Assembly: GCA_963788085.1 (NCBI GenBank)
Contig: CAWBFS010000069.1
Location: 1 to 64,000 of the forward strand
DNA from: AP-15 sp963788085
GTDB lineage: Bacteria; Pseudomonadota; Alphaproteobacteria; ATCC43930; CGMCC-115725
Direction: 5' to 3'
DNA: 64,000 nt
Below, one piece after another: positions 25,736 through 34,393 of the stretch. A program made the translations under genes and the position numbers. The notes under the pieces are model-generated. The model worked only from the letters and a program-made list of their open reading frames with translations. It did no database searches and was not told the DNA's origin. How positions within the stretch are numbered: position 1 is the first letter of the stretch; every line of letters begins with the position of its first letter.

Positions 25736-26870
25736 TTAGTGCCAAGGCCTGGGCGCGCGGGACCAAGGTGTCGATGCGGCACCATTCGTCGTCGCGGTGG
25801 GCGTTGCCGCCGACCGGACCGGTGCCGCACAGGGTAGGCGTGCCGAGCGCCGCAGTGAATCCGCTGTCGGCAGAGCCGCCGGTCGCTTCGGCGCCAACCT
25901 GGAAGCCAAGTCCCGCCGCCGAGCGGCCGTAAGCTTCGAGCAATTCGCGGCTCTTTTCGTCCTCTTCGAGCGGCAGGAAATTGCCCTCGCGCAGGATGCG
26001 GCCTTCGCTGCCGGGCAATTCGCAGCAGCGGCAGATCTCGCGCACCTCGCCCAAGATCTTTTCCATGATGTTCATCGTCGGGAAACGCACATCGATTGCG
26101 GCGGTGGCGCGGGCGGCGACGGTGTTGACCGCGGTGCCGCCCTGCACGAGCCCGACATTGACCGTGGTACCGAGATCGTAATCGGTCAGCCGGTGCAACC
26201 GCTGAATCTTGCGCGCGAGCGCTTCGATCGCGCTGACCCCTTGCGCGTGCGCGGCCCCGGAATGCGCCGCGCGGCCGGTCACCTCCAATTCGATGAAGGC
26301 CGCCCCCTTGCGCCGCGACACCAGGTTGCCGCTCGGCCGGCCCGGCTCGGAATTGAAGACGGCGCGCGCGTCCTTGGCCTCGGCCTCGATGACCGGGCGG
26401 GAGGAGGGCGAGGCGATCTCCTCGTCGGAGGTGTAGAGAGCGGTCAGCGGACACGGCGCGCCGAAGCGCCGCAACGCTGCGAGCACGAACGTGTTCATCA
26501 CGAGGCCCGCTTTCATGTCGGCGACCCCCGGCCCGAATGCCTGGTCGCCGTCGATGCGGAACGGCCGCTGGGCGGCGGTGCCATCGGGGAACACGGTGTC
26601 GCGGTGACCCATCAATACGATCGGCCGGTTGCCCCCGCCGGTGCCGGGAATACGCGCCGCCATGCAATCGCCAAAAACATCGTTTGGAAAGATCTCACAG
26701 GGGATGCCCGCCGCTTCGAGCCAGGTCCGCAGCCGATCGCCGACGGCATCGACGCCGCGCTTGTTGTAGCTGCCGGAATCGATGTTCACGAGGTCGGCCA
26801 GCAAATCGACCATCGCCTGATGCTGCCGTCCGAGATGTTCGATGATGGCGGTCTTGGCTTCGAGGCTCAT
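25710..26870 (-). CDS. M20-family metallopeptidase (glutamate carboxypeptidase/ArgE-DapE-like)
   Basis: 386 residues, intact. Zn-site motifs are GHRDTVFPDG, FGPGVADMKAGLVMN (bridging Asp), TSDEEIASPSSRPV (catalytic Glu pair) and near the C-terminus GTGPVGGNAHRDDEW with the last His. A dimerisation domain lies in the middle (GAAFIELEVTGRAAHSGAAH). The closest style is carboxypeptidase G2, which removes C-terminal glutamate from folate or peptides; acetyl-amino-acid deacylases are alternatives. No signal peptide, so cytoplasmic. It is divergent from the MscS-like gene at 26946. Confidence 0.88.
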   Translation of the reverse strand: MSLEAKTAIIEHLGRQHQAMVDLLADLVNIDSGSYNKRGVDAVGDRLRTWLEAAGIPCEIFPNDVFGDCMAARIPGTGGGNRPIVLMGHRDTVFPDGTAAQRPFRIDGDQAFGPGVADMKAGLVMNTFVLAALRRFGAPCPLTALYTSDEEIASPSSRPVIEAEAKDARAVFNSEPGRPSGNLVSRRKGAAFIELEVTGRAAHSGAAHAQGVSAIEALARKIQRLHRLTDYDLGTTVNVGLVQGGTAVNTVAARATAAIDVRFPTMNIMEKILGEVREICRCCELPGSEGRILREGNFLPLEEDEKSRELLEAYGRSAAGLGFQVGAEATGGSADSGFTAALGTPTLCGTGPVGGNAHRDDEWCRIDTLVPRAQALALTILEVDAG

Positions 26871-26945
26871 GGCTCTCTCCGACGCGGATAGTGGGAGCGA
26901 TCATCGGCAAAGACGGCATCCAACTCAACAACCGTGCAGGTGCGA

Positions 26946-28065
26946 ATGACTTGGATCAACTCGATTTCGTCCTGGGTCCCGCATTGGATCATCGGGGTCA
27001 TCATCATCGTCGTGCCGGCGATCATCGCGCTGGCGGTTTACCGATGGTTCATCCGCCGCCTCATCCGGCTCGCGGGACGGTACAGCCCGTTCCTGAGGAC
27101 CCTGCTGGCGCGCGGGCAGGGCCCGGTGAGCGTCATTCTCGTCATTGTCGTCGCGGGTGCCGCGCTGGCCGGCGCGAACTTCCCATGGAACGTGACGGCC
27201 GGGATCGGACGCGCACTGCTGGTGGCGTTTGTGCTGGCGCTCGGCTGGGCGGCGGCGATCGCGCTCGATATCGGGGTCGAGATTTACCTGCGCCGGTTCC
27301 GCACCGACACCGAGGACAACTTACTTGCCCGCAAGCACGTCACGCAGATGCGGATCCTGCAGCGGGTCGCCAAAACCCTGCTTTGGATCATCACGGTTGC
27401 CGCGGCATTGACGACCTTCGAATTCGGTCCGCCAATATGGCGTCAGCCTCTTCGCGTCCGCCGGGGCGGCGGGCCTGGTCGTGGGTCTCGCGGCGCGCCC
27501 GGTGCTGAGCAACCTGCTCGCCGGCATCCAGATCGCGATGACGCAGCCGATCCGCGTCGAGGACCAGGTCGTCGTCGAGGGCGAAACCGGCTCGATCGAG
27601 ACGATCACCAGCACCTATGTCGTGGTTCGGCTATGGGATTTGCGGCGAATGGTCGTGCCGCTCAGTTACTTTATCGAAAAGCCGTTTCAGAACTGGACTT
27701 ACGAGGGCGCCGCGCAAATCGGCACCGTCTTGTTCCGGGTCGGCCCTACCGTGTCGGTCGACCGCCTGCGCCGGAAGCTCGACGAGATCGTCCACCAAAT
27801 CCCGCTTTGGGACGGCAAGGTGGCGAGGTTGGAGGTGACCGACATAACCATCGATGCGGTGGAATTGCGCGCCCTGGTCAGCGCCCGCACCCCCACTCAG
27901 AGCTGGGATCTGCGCTGCGAGGTGCGGGAGAAATTGCTCGAATTTCTGCAGGCGTTGCCGCGCGAGATTAATGCCGGCGACAAGGAGGAGACAGCTCCGG
28001 CCGCGCCGCCGCGGGCCGATCAGCGGAGTTCCTCACCGGTTACCTCCGGCTCGGCGACGCGGTAA
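26946..28065 (+). CDS. MscS-family mechanosensitive channel, one frameshift
   Basis: About 370 residues. Three or four N-terminal membrane segments (IIGVIIIVVPAIIALAVYRW, VSVILVIVVAGAALAGANF, ALLVAFVLALGWAAAIALDI) are followed, after a shift near 27430, by the pore helix and beta domain: LFASAGAAGLVVGLAARPVL, SNLLAGIQIAMTQPIRVEDQ, VVVEGETGSIETITSTYVVV. The Ala/Gly-rich pore helix is typical. The channel releases solutes on osmotic downshock at the inner membrane. The break falls in the most conserved part, so a sequencing indel is likely. Its 3' end overlaps the opposite MscS gene by 46 bases. Confidence 0.85.
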
Positions 28066-29361
28066 AGCGTGGCCGCCGACGGAAGGTCGCGGATGCGAAC
28101 CTCCCGCTGCGGGAAGGGAATCTCGATCCGATGCTCCTTGAATGCGTCCCACAGCCCGAGCAGCACCGCGCCCTTGATGTTGGTTACGCCGTTTGCCGGA
28201 TCCTCGATCCAGAAGCGGAGCAGCAGATTAACCGCGCTGTCGCCGAACGCAGTCAAGTGGCACACCGGCGTTGGCGAGGCGAGCACGCGCTTCGTCCGCT
28301 TCGCCACCTCGACGGCAAGTTCGCGCGACCGCGTGCAGATCGCTGTCATAGGCCACGCCAAACGGCACATCGAGCCGGACCAGCAAACTCGAATACGACC
28401 AGTTGACCACTTGGTTGGTGATCAGGTTCTCGTTCGGGATCAGGTATTCCTTGCCGTCCCGCCCGCGCACCGAGGCATAGCGCGCGCCGAGATAAGTAAC
28501 GGCGCCGAAGGTGCTGCCGACCTCGATGACATCCCCCGGCTTTATCGAGCGCTCGAGCAGCAGGATGATGCCGCTGACGAAGTTCGAGACGATCTTCTGC
28601 AGGCCGAAACCGATGCCGACGCCGACGGCGCCGCTGAAGACCGCGAATGCGGTGAGGTCGATGCCGACCGCATTGAGGCCGATCAGCAGCGCCACCGAAA
28701 TAAGCGCGATCCGGACGAGATTGCCGGTCAGCACCCGCACGGAAGGGTTCAGCGCCGCCGAGTTCTGCAGTCGAGTGTCGATCACCCGAGAGAGGCCGAG
28801 CGCGATCCACAACAGGATCGCGACGACGAGCACGGCCTTGATGACGAGCAGAACGGAGATGCGGAGCGTGCCGATCGTCAGCGCCAGATTGTCGAGGGCC
28901 GCCGTTGTCGCCGGCAAAAGGCCCACGATGTCCAGGGCGGCGACGATCCAGGCGATCGCCGCCACGGCCCGCGCCAGCAGCGGGTCGCGCAGCAGCAGCG
29001 CCGACGCCCTGATGACGATCCACAGCCCCGTCAGGCTGGCGGCGATGCCGATCAGCCGGTAGTCGCCGCCGAGCTCGGCGATCGCCTGCTCCGCGAAGAC
29101 CAGGATGAGCCAAGCGTAACAGAATGATGCCAGCCCGCGCAGCCCGGCGGGAGGGCGAAGCGCGCGATACCGCGTCGTGACGCGCTCGACGAGCCGGTCG
29201 GTCCACGACCGGGTCGCAGCTCGGATGGCCCATGCCGCCAGAAACGACGCCACGATGCAGGCGAGCTGCAGCAGCAGAGGCTCGAGGATTGCCGGCGAAG
29301 CGGCGAGATCGCGCAGCCGCCCCAGCCAATCGGAGAAATGCACGGCGTCGAAAAACTGCAA
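28020..29361 (-). CDS. MscS-family mechanosensitive channel (second), one frameshift
   Basis: About 445 residues with at least five membrane helices. The pore helix and beta domain are clear: TAFAVFSGAVGVGIGFGLQK, IVSNFVSGIILLLERSIKPG, DVIEVGSTFGAVTYLGARYA, LIPNENLITNQVVNWSYSS. After a shift near 28330 the C-terminal domain continues with VLASPTPVCHLTAFGDSAVN, LLLRFWIEDPANGVTNIKGA and HRIEIPFPQREVRIRDLP. It is a paralogue of the gene at 26946, convergent and overlapping with it, and longer at the N-terminus. Roles overlap in osmotic protection. The first gene on the other side (29431) is divergent. Confidence 0.87.
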
Positions 29362-29430
29362 GGTGAGCCTCTATACCAGACCTGACCAGATCCCGTTCGG
29401 CCGCTAATATACACGGCGAGATCCTATAGA

Positions 29431-30129
29431 ATGCGGCTGCTCACCTGGAATATCCGACAAGGAGGCGGCTCCCGGTTGCCGCGAATTGCCGACGCGCTGG
29501 CGCGGCACGAGGCCGACATCCTGGTGCTGTCGGAATACCGCGGCGGGGAAGCGGCCGCGCGTTTACGCGCGGCGCTCTCGCTCCTCGGCTATCGATATGC
29601 GACGGCGATTTCACCGCCGCCGGGCCGCAGCGGGGTGCTGATCGCGGCGCGCTGCGTTTTCCGCGACCACGGTACGGTCGGCGTCGGCTTGCCGGAGCCC
29701 TATCGGATGGTCATTGCCGAGTTCCCGGCCTTCCAGCTGGCCGGCATCTACATGCCGAACCTGCTCGCCAAAATCCCTTACTGGGAGGCACTGATCGCGA
29801 CATTGCGCAGCGGGAACGGCGGACACGCGCTCGCTGTCGGCGACTTCAACACCTGCCGGCCCTACCTCGACGAAGCGGGCGCGATCGACAAATGCGCGCA
29901 TTACATGGACCGGATCGCCGAGATCGGGTTTTGCGACTTGTGGCGCCGCCGCAATCCGGAACTTCGCGAATTTTCCTGGTTCAGCACGCGCGGAAACGGG
30001 TTCCGCATCGACCACGCCTTCCTGTCCGACGCTCTGGCCGCGCGCGCCGGCCCGATCCGGTATTCGCACGACGAGCGCCTCGCCGGCCTCTCCGACCACT
30101 CGCCGCTGATCCTCGAATTGGGAGTCTGA
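29431..30129 (+). CDS. Endonuclease/exonuclease/phosphatase (EEP) family protein
   Basis: 232 residues, intact. The EEP fold residues are visible: Asn in LLTWNIRQGGG, Glu in LVLSEYRGGE, Asp/Asn in AVGDFNTCRPY, and the C-terminal FRIDHAFLS and LSDHSPLILEL. These coordinate Mg and the scissile phosphate, as in exonuclease III-like and sphingomyelinase-like enzymes. Substrate not predictable. No signal peptide, so cytoplasmic. It is followed by a convergent intergenic repeat region and then the liv operon on the other strand. Confidence 0.88.
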   Translation: MRLLTWNIRQGGGSRLPRIADALARHEADILVLSEYRGGEAAARLRAALSLLGYRYATAISPPPGRSGVLIAARCVFRDHGTVGVGLPEPYRMVIAEFPAFQLAGIYMPNLLAKIPYWEALIATLRSGNGGHALAVGDFNTCRPYLDEAGAIDKCAHYMDRIAEIGFCDLWRRRNPELREFSWFSTRGNGFRIDHAFLSDALAARAGPIRYSHDERLAGLSDHSPLILELGV

Positions 30130-30194
30130 CCAGTCTTCCCACTGCTCCCTGTCCCTTCACGCGCAGGGCGGTCCGGGGAAATTTAGGGGCGATT

Positions 30195-30323
30195 CCTCCG
30201 AACATTGCCTCCGAACATTGCCTCCGAACATTGCCTCCGAACATTGCCTCCGAACATTGCCTCCGAACATTGCCTCCGAACATTGCCTCCGAACATTGCC
30301 TCCGAACATTGCCTCCGAACTTG
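30195..30323. repeat. 13-bp tandem repeat, nine perfect units plus one imperfect
   Basis: The unit CCTCCGAACATTG is repeated without interruption at 30195, 30208, 30221, 30234, 30247, 30260, 30273, 30286 and 30299. A tenth unit at 30312 lacks one base. The unit is not a multiple of three, so any frame through it cycles every 13 codons. It lies in the convergent gap between the EEP gene and livF, next to a REP-like pair. Identity of the nine copies implies recent slippage expansion. Confidence 0.97.
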
Positions 30324-30339
30324 CCGCCAGAAGCCACTT

Positions 30340-30424
30340 GCCCGGGCTTGGCCCGGGCATCCACGTTTGACGTCCCCGCAATTTCCGCAACGAAGACGTG
30401 GGTGGCCGGGACGAGCCCGGCCAC
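30340..30424. repeat. Paired inverted REP-like palindromes downstream of livF
   Basis: GCCCGGGC-TTG-GCCCGGGC followed by ATCCACG (30340-30365), and the inverted partner CGTGGGTGGCCGGG...CCCGGCCACG (30397-30424). Same family as the pair around the GIY-YIG gene but without a gene inside. It could act as the terminator of the liv operon. Confidence 0.75.
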
Positions 30425-30507
30425 GGGGATGCTCTTTAGTTGCACGGGATTGCGGCCCCGCAACCACGGTCGATACCTCGGACGGGCCTGCGCACGTGGG
30501 GCGGGTC

Positions 30508-31233
30508 TTACGCCACCTTGAGCTCGCCTAAGTACGCGTGGCGGATCAGTTCGGTTTCGCGCAGTTCGGCGGCGGGGCCGCTCAGCACCACCTCGCCGGT
30601 CTGCAGGACATAGGCGCGGTCGGCAATGGAGAGCGCCATGTTGGCGTTCTGTTCGACCATGAAGATCGTGACACCCTGCTGGTTGATGGTCCGGATGATG
30701 TCGAAGACCTGCTCGACATAGGCGGGCGAGAGGCCCATCGAGGGTTCGTCCATGCACAGGAGCCTGGGTCGCGCCATCAATGCGCGGCCGATCGCGACCA
30801 TCTGCTGCTCGCCCCCCGACAAGGTGCCGGCGAGCTGTTGTAGGCGTTCCTCGACGCGCGGAAACAAACTGAAGACGCGCGCCAGATCTTCGTCGAATTC
30901 GGGCCCGCGACGCCGCGTATAGGCGCCCATCTCGAGATTTTCGTAGACCGTCATGCGCGGGAAAAGGCGGCGCGCCTCGAGCACCGGCGCGATGCCGCGG
31001 CGCACCCGCTCAGCGGTGCTGACCCCCTTCAGCGAATGGCCCTCGTAGAGGATCTCGCCGCGGCTTGGCGAGACACTGCCCATGATCGCCTTCATTGTCG
31101 TCGACTTGCCCGAGGCGTTGCCGCCCAACAGGCAAACGATCTCGCCCGCCGCAATCCGGTAATCGACCGATTTCAAGACGTGGAGATCGCCGTAATGCGT
31201 ATCGACTGCTCGAAACTCGAGCAACTCAGGCAA
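30508..31233 (-). CDS. livF: Branched-chain amino acid ABC transporter, ATPase LivF
   Basis: 241 residues with Walker A GGNASGKST (the second G of the usual GPNGAGKST is altered but the GKST core is kept), the Q-loop region PVLEARRLFPRMTVYENLEM, signature LSGGEQQM, Walker B LLCMDEPS and the H-loop replaced by VEQNANMALSIADRAYVL, as is typical of LivF. It is one of two ATPases of the HAAT-family importer at the inner membrane. The ATG overlaps the end of the livM-livG gene by eight bases. Last gene of the operon; repeats follow downstream. Confidence 0.93.
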   Translation of the reverse strand: MPELLEFRAVDTHYGDLHVLKSVDYRIAAGEIVCLLGGNASGKSTTMKAIMGSVSPSRGEILYEGHSLKGVSTAERVRRGIAPVLEARRLFPRMTVYENLEMGAYTRRRGPEFDEDLARVFSLFPRVEERLQQLAGTLSGGEQQMVAIGRALMARPRLLCMDEPSMGLSPAYVEQVFDIIRTINQQGVTIFMVEQNANMALSIADRAYVLQTGEVVLSGPAAELRETELIRHAYLGELKVA

Positions 31234-33361
31234 TGGCGGCGCTCCTGCCGAGATAGGCGCGGATCACCTCTTCGTCTCGGCGCACGGCCTCCGGCGGCCC
31301 TTCGGCGATCTTCTCGCCATGGTCGAGCACGATGACCTGGTCCGCCAGCATCGCGACGACGTCGAGCTTGTGCTCGATGAGGAGGATTGTGAGACCGTTG
31401 CGGTTGAGGCTTTGGATCTGATCGGCCAGCTCCAATGTCTCGGCCGGGTTCATCCCTGCCGTCGGCTCGTCGAGCAGCAACAGTTTTGGCTGCGTGGCGA
31501 GCGCCCGCGCGATCTCGGTGCGCCGCCGGTTGGCGTAGGAGAGGCTGCCGGCGAGGTGGTCGGCGCGCGGCAACAGCCGGTTCCCGAACAGCGACAGGAT
31601 CTCGCGCGCCTGCTCGCGCGCCGCCGCTTCCTCGCGGCGGTTCGCCGGCAGCCGCAACAGCGCGCCCACGGGACCGGTATCGAGCCGCGCATGCATGCCG
31701 ATCATGATGTTCTCGAGCACAGTCAGGTTCGGGAACAGGCGGATGTTCTGGAACGTGCGGGCAATGCCGCGCTCCAATATCTCATGCGGCCGCAATCGGC
31801 CGATCTCTTTGCCGGCGAAGCGAATACTGCCGCGACCGGCTGGAACTACCCCGGTGACGACGTTGAACAATGTCGATTTGCCCGAGCCATTGGGCCCGAT
31901 CACGGCAACCACCGTCTGGGCGGGGACGCTCAGTTCGACTGATCGCAATGCGACCAGCCCGCCAAAGCGCACGGTCAGATCCGAGACTTCGAGGAGCGGC
32001 CCGCTCGCCGCGCGAGCCCCCACCCCTCCCTCCCCCGCAAGCGGGGGAGGGTTAGGAAGGGGGCCGGGAAGCCGGTCGAAGCCGCCCCGACCGATTTGGG
32101 CCGTCTGCTCGTCGAGGCTCAGCGGCGCAACGCGGCGCGTCGCCGGGATCAGCCCCTCACGGCGGTAGAGCATCATCAGCACCAGAATAAAACCGAAAAT
32201 CAGCTCGATCGACGAGGCGAGCTCGACATGCTGCAGCCACTCGACATTGACGAGGCGCCCCAGTGCATGCAGCCATTGCGACAGATCTTCGAGAAACCAG
32301 GATTGCAGGATCTGCAACGAGAGCGCGCCGACCACGACCCCCCAGACACTGCCGATCCCGCCAAATACGATCATGACCAAGACCATGACCGAGACCGGAA
32401 ACATGAACATCTCCGGGGTCGCAGTCTGCAATTTGGCGACATAGAAGGTGCCGGTGGCGCCGGCAAAGGCGGCGCCGATCGCAAAGGCGAGGAGCTTGAA
32501 ACGGACACGGTCGACCCCCATCGCGGCGGCGGCGATCTCGTCCTCGCGGATCGCCATCCAGGCGCGGCCGATGCGCAAATCCTTCAGCCGCTGGCTCGTC
32601 AGGATCAAAAACGCGACGAGTGCGAGCCCGACATAATAGTAGGGCGTCGCGTTGACGCCGAAATCGTAGCCGAAGAGGCGCGGCGCAGCGACGCCGTTGA
32701 GGCCCATCGCGCCATTGGTGACCGAAGGCGTGTTGCGCGCGACAATTGGCACGATCTCGCCAAAACCGAGGGTCACGATCGCCAGATAATCGCCTTTGAG
32801 CCGCAGGGTGGGCGCGCCGAACAGCACCCCGAAAAACGCGGCGATCGCTGCTGCGGCCGGCAGCATCAGCCAGAACGAGACCTGGAAATGGACGACGTCG
32901 CCGCCCGCGGTGTGAAAACGGCTGACGAGGTCGAGCCATTGCAAGGGCTCCCAGAAGCCGCTCCACGCCGGCTGGACCTGCCACGAGCTGGCAACGCCAT
33001 AGGCGTAGGCGCCGATGGCAAAGAACGCGGCGTAGCCGAGATCCAAGAGGCCAGCGAAGCCGACGACGATGTTGAGGCCAAGCGCCAAGGCGGCAAAGGC
33101 GAGCGCGTTCGCCGCCGAATCAATGTCGGCGTCGTTCCCGTTGACCAGTGGGAACAGCAGCGCCGCCGCCGTGACCAGGAGGACGCCGAGGCGGGCGCGG
33201 CTGCGTGGGGAAAATCGCGCGAGGACGCCCCGCTGGTCCCGATCGGCAGCAGTGTTCGGATGCCGATCCCGTTTCTCACGATTTTGTCGGGGTGGCCCGG
33301 CCGAACAGCCCCGTCGGCACAAAGACGAGAACGAGAACCAGGATCGAGAAGATGATGACAT
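31226..33361 (-). CDS. LivM-LivG fusion: permease and ATPase of the branched-chain amino acid importer
   Basis: One frame of up to 711 codons. LivM follows an uncertain start, with ~8 membrane helices (ALALGLNIVVGFAGLLDLGY, GDYLAIVTLGFGEIVPIVAR, VFGGIGSVWGVVVGALSLQI). A linker around residues 425-455 leads into LivG (LLEVSDLTVRFGGLVALRSV, GPNGSGKST, ERGIARTFQNIRLFPNLTV, LLLLDEPTAGMNP). The linker PLPNPPPLAGEGGVGARA is a translated chromosomal palindromic repeat (32028-32051). The N-terminal ~30 residues overlap livH and are Arg-rich. The true start is probably after the livH stop, possibly GTG with a small frame error near 33260. Confidence 0.88.
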   Translation of the reverse strand: MSSSSRSWFSFSSLCRRGCSAGPPRQNREKRDRHPNTAADRDQRGVLARFSPRSRARLGVLLVTAAALLFPLVNGNDADIDSAANALAFAALALGLNIVVGFAGLLDLGYAAFFAIGAYAYGVASSWQVQPAWSGFWEPLQWLDLVSRFHTAGGDVVHFQVSFWLMLPAAAAIAAFFGVLFGAPTLRLKGDYLAIVTLGFGEIVPIVARNTPSVTNGAMGLNGVAAPRLFGYDFGVNATPYYYVGLALVAFLILTSQRLKDLRIGRAWMAIREDEIAAAAMGVDRVRFKLLAFAIGAAFAGATGTFYVAKLQTATPEMFMFPVSVMVLVMIVFGGIGSVWGVVVGALSLQILQSWFLEDLSQWLHALGRLVNVEWLQHVELASSIELIFGFILVLMMLYRREGLIPATRRVAPLSLDEQTAQIGRGGFDRLPGPLPNPPPLAGEGGVGARAASGPLLEVSDLTVRFGGLVALRSVELSVPAQTVVAVIGPNGSGKSTLFNVVTGVVPAGRGSIRFAGKEIGRLRPHEILERGIARTFQNIRLFPNLTVLENIMIGMHARLDTGPVGALLRLPANRREEAAAREQAREILSLFGNRLLPRADHLAGSLSYANRRRTEIARALATQPKLLLLDEPTAGMNPAETLELADQIQSLNRNGLTILLIEHKLDVVAMLADQVIVLDHGEKIAEGPPEAVRRDEEVIRAYLGRSAAIA
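32016..32070. repeat. Palindromic repeat inside the livM-livG coding region
   Basis: CCCTCCCCCGC-AA-GCGGGGGAGGG (32028-32051) with flanks CCCC and TTAGGAAGGGG. The same element occurs at 45529-45577, at the start of the EmrB-like transporter. Here it is read through in frame and encodes the interdomain linker. Confidence 0.85.
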
Positions 33362-34205
33362 CGGTCCAGCGCACCGCGATCAATTGCCCGCCCAAAGTCT
33401 CGATCAGGCCGATCAGCAGACCCCCGACCATCGCTCCGGGAATGCTGCCGATGCCGCCCAGCACGGCCGCGGTGAACGCCCGCAGGCCAGCCGTGTAGCC
33501 GATGATGAAGCTCGTATAATTGTAATAGAGGCCAAAGATCAGCGCCGCCGCCCCGGCCAGCGCGGAACCCAGAAAAAACGCTGTGACAATGACCCGGTCG
33601 ACATCGACCCCCATCATCCGGGCCGCCTCGGCGTCTTGCGCCGTCGCGCGCATCGCCTTGCCGAGGCGGGTGCGGTTGACAAAGAAATGGAGGGCCAGCA
33701 TCAGCGCCACGGCGACGCCCCAGATCAGCAGCTCCTTCAGTTCGAGGGTCACCTCGCCGATTTGCCAGCGCACCACCGGCAGCGGGTTGGGGTAGTTCTC
33801 CGACCCGGCGCCGACAGTCAGCAGGATGATGTTGAAGAGGATGTACGAAACGCCGATCGTCGTGATCATCGCCGCAGTCCCGCGGACGCCGCGCAGCGGC
33901 CGCAGCGACAGACGCTCGATCGCAACGCCGAGGATGCCGGCGCCGATCATCGTGACGGCGAAGGCAAAGACCAATGCCCCGGCCAACGCCGGGCCGGCGA
34001 GGACCCGGCTCTGACCCGTGATGCCGAGAAACTCGAGGGCCCACATGCCGAAAAACGAGCTGACCATGAACACATTGAAGTGCGCGAAGTTGATCAGCTC
34101 GAGGATGCCGTAGACGAGGGTAAATCCCAACGCCAGCAAGGCATACATCGCACCGAGGCTCAGCCCATTGACCACCTGCTGCAGGAGCACGCCATAGTCG
34201 GACAT
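33276..34205 (-). CDS. livH: Branched-chain amino acid ABC transporter, permease LivH
   Basis: 309 residues, eight or so membrane helices. It starts MSDYGVLLQQVVNGLSLGAM and YALLALGFTLVYGILELINF, the LivH hallmark. The EAA-like cytoplasmic loop is NRTRLGKAMRATAQDAEAAR...MGVDVDRVI, and GGIGSIPGAMVGGLLIGLIE lies near the end. With LivM it forms the channel for leucine, isoleucine, valine or related amides/urea. It is preceded by livK with a palindromic repeat pair between. Confidence 0.95.
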   Translation of the reverse strand: MSDYGVLLQQVVNGLSLGAMYALLALGFTLVYGILELINFAHFNVFMVSSFFGMWALEFLGITGQSRVLAGPALAGALVFAFAVTMIGAGILGVAIERLSLRPLRGVRGTAAMITTIGVSYILFNIILLTVGAGSENYPNPLPVVRWQIGEVTLELKELLIWGVAVALMLALHFFVNRTRLGKAMRATAQDAEAARMMGVDVDRVIVTAFFLGSALAGAAALIFGLYYNYTSFIIGYTAGLRAFTAAVLGGIGSIPGAMVGGLLIGLIETLGGQLIAVRWTDVIIFSILVLVLVFVPTGLFGRATPTKS

Positions 34206-34260
34206 CGACTACCGCCGATCTCGCTCGGCGGCGCGCCGGCTGCCATCCTGAGGTCCCCTT

Positions 34261-34348
34261 GGCCGGGCTCGGCCCGGCCATCCACGCCTTCCTTCCGTAC
34301 GGCGGAGCGCTTGGCGAAGACGTGGGTGGCCGGAACAGGTCCGGCCAC
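34261..34348. repeat. Paired inverted REP-like palindromes between livK and livH
   Basis: GGCCGGGC-TCG-GCCCGGCC followed by ATCCACGC (34261-34286), and the inverted CGTGGGTGGCCGGAACAGGT...CCGGCCACGG (34321-34348). It sits between the binding-protein gene and the permease gene. A hairpin there can stabilise the livK mRNA and lower expression of the downstream genes. Confidence 0.78.
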
Positions 34349-34393
34349 GGGGAAAAACAAGATCACGCGTGACCACTCGCATCCCGGGCGGCC

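Noticed and set aside
28069..29127. Long plus-strand frame opposite the second MscS gene
   Set aside because: Highly charged, repetitive DRE/QQR composition typical of the reverse reading of membrane-protein codons.
30195..30323. CRISPR array
   Set aside because: The repeated 13-bp units are contiguous, with no spacers and no cas genes.
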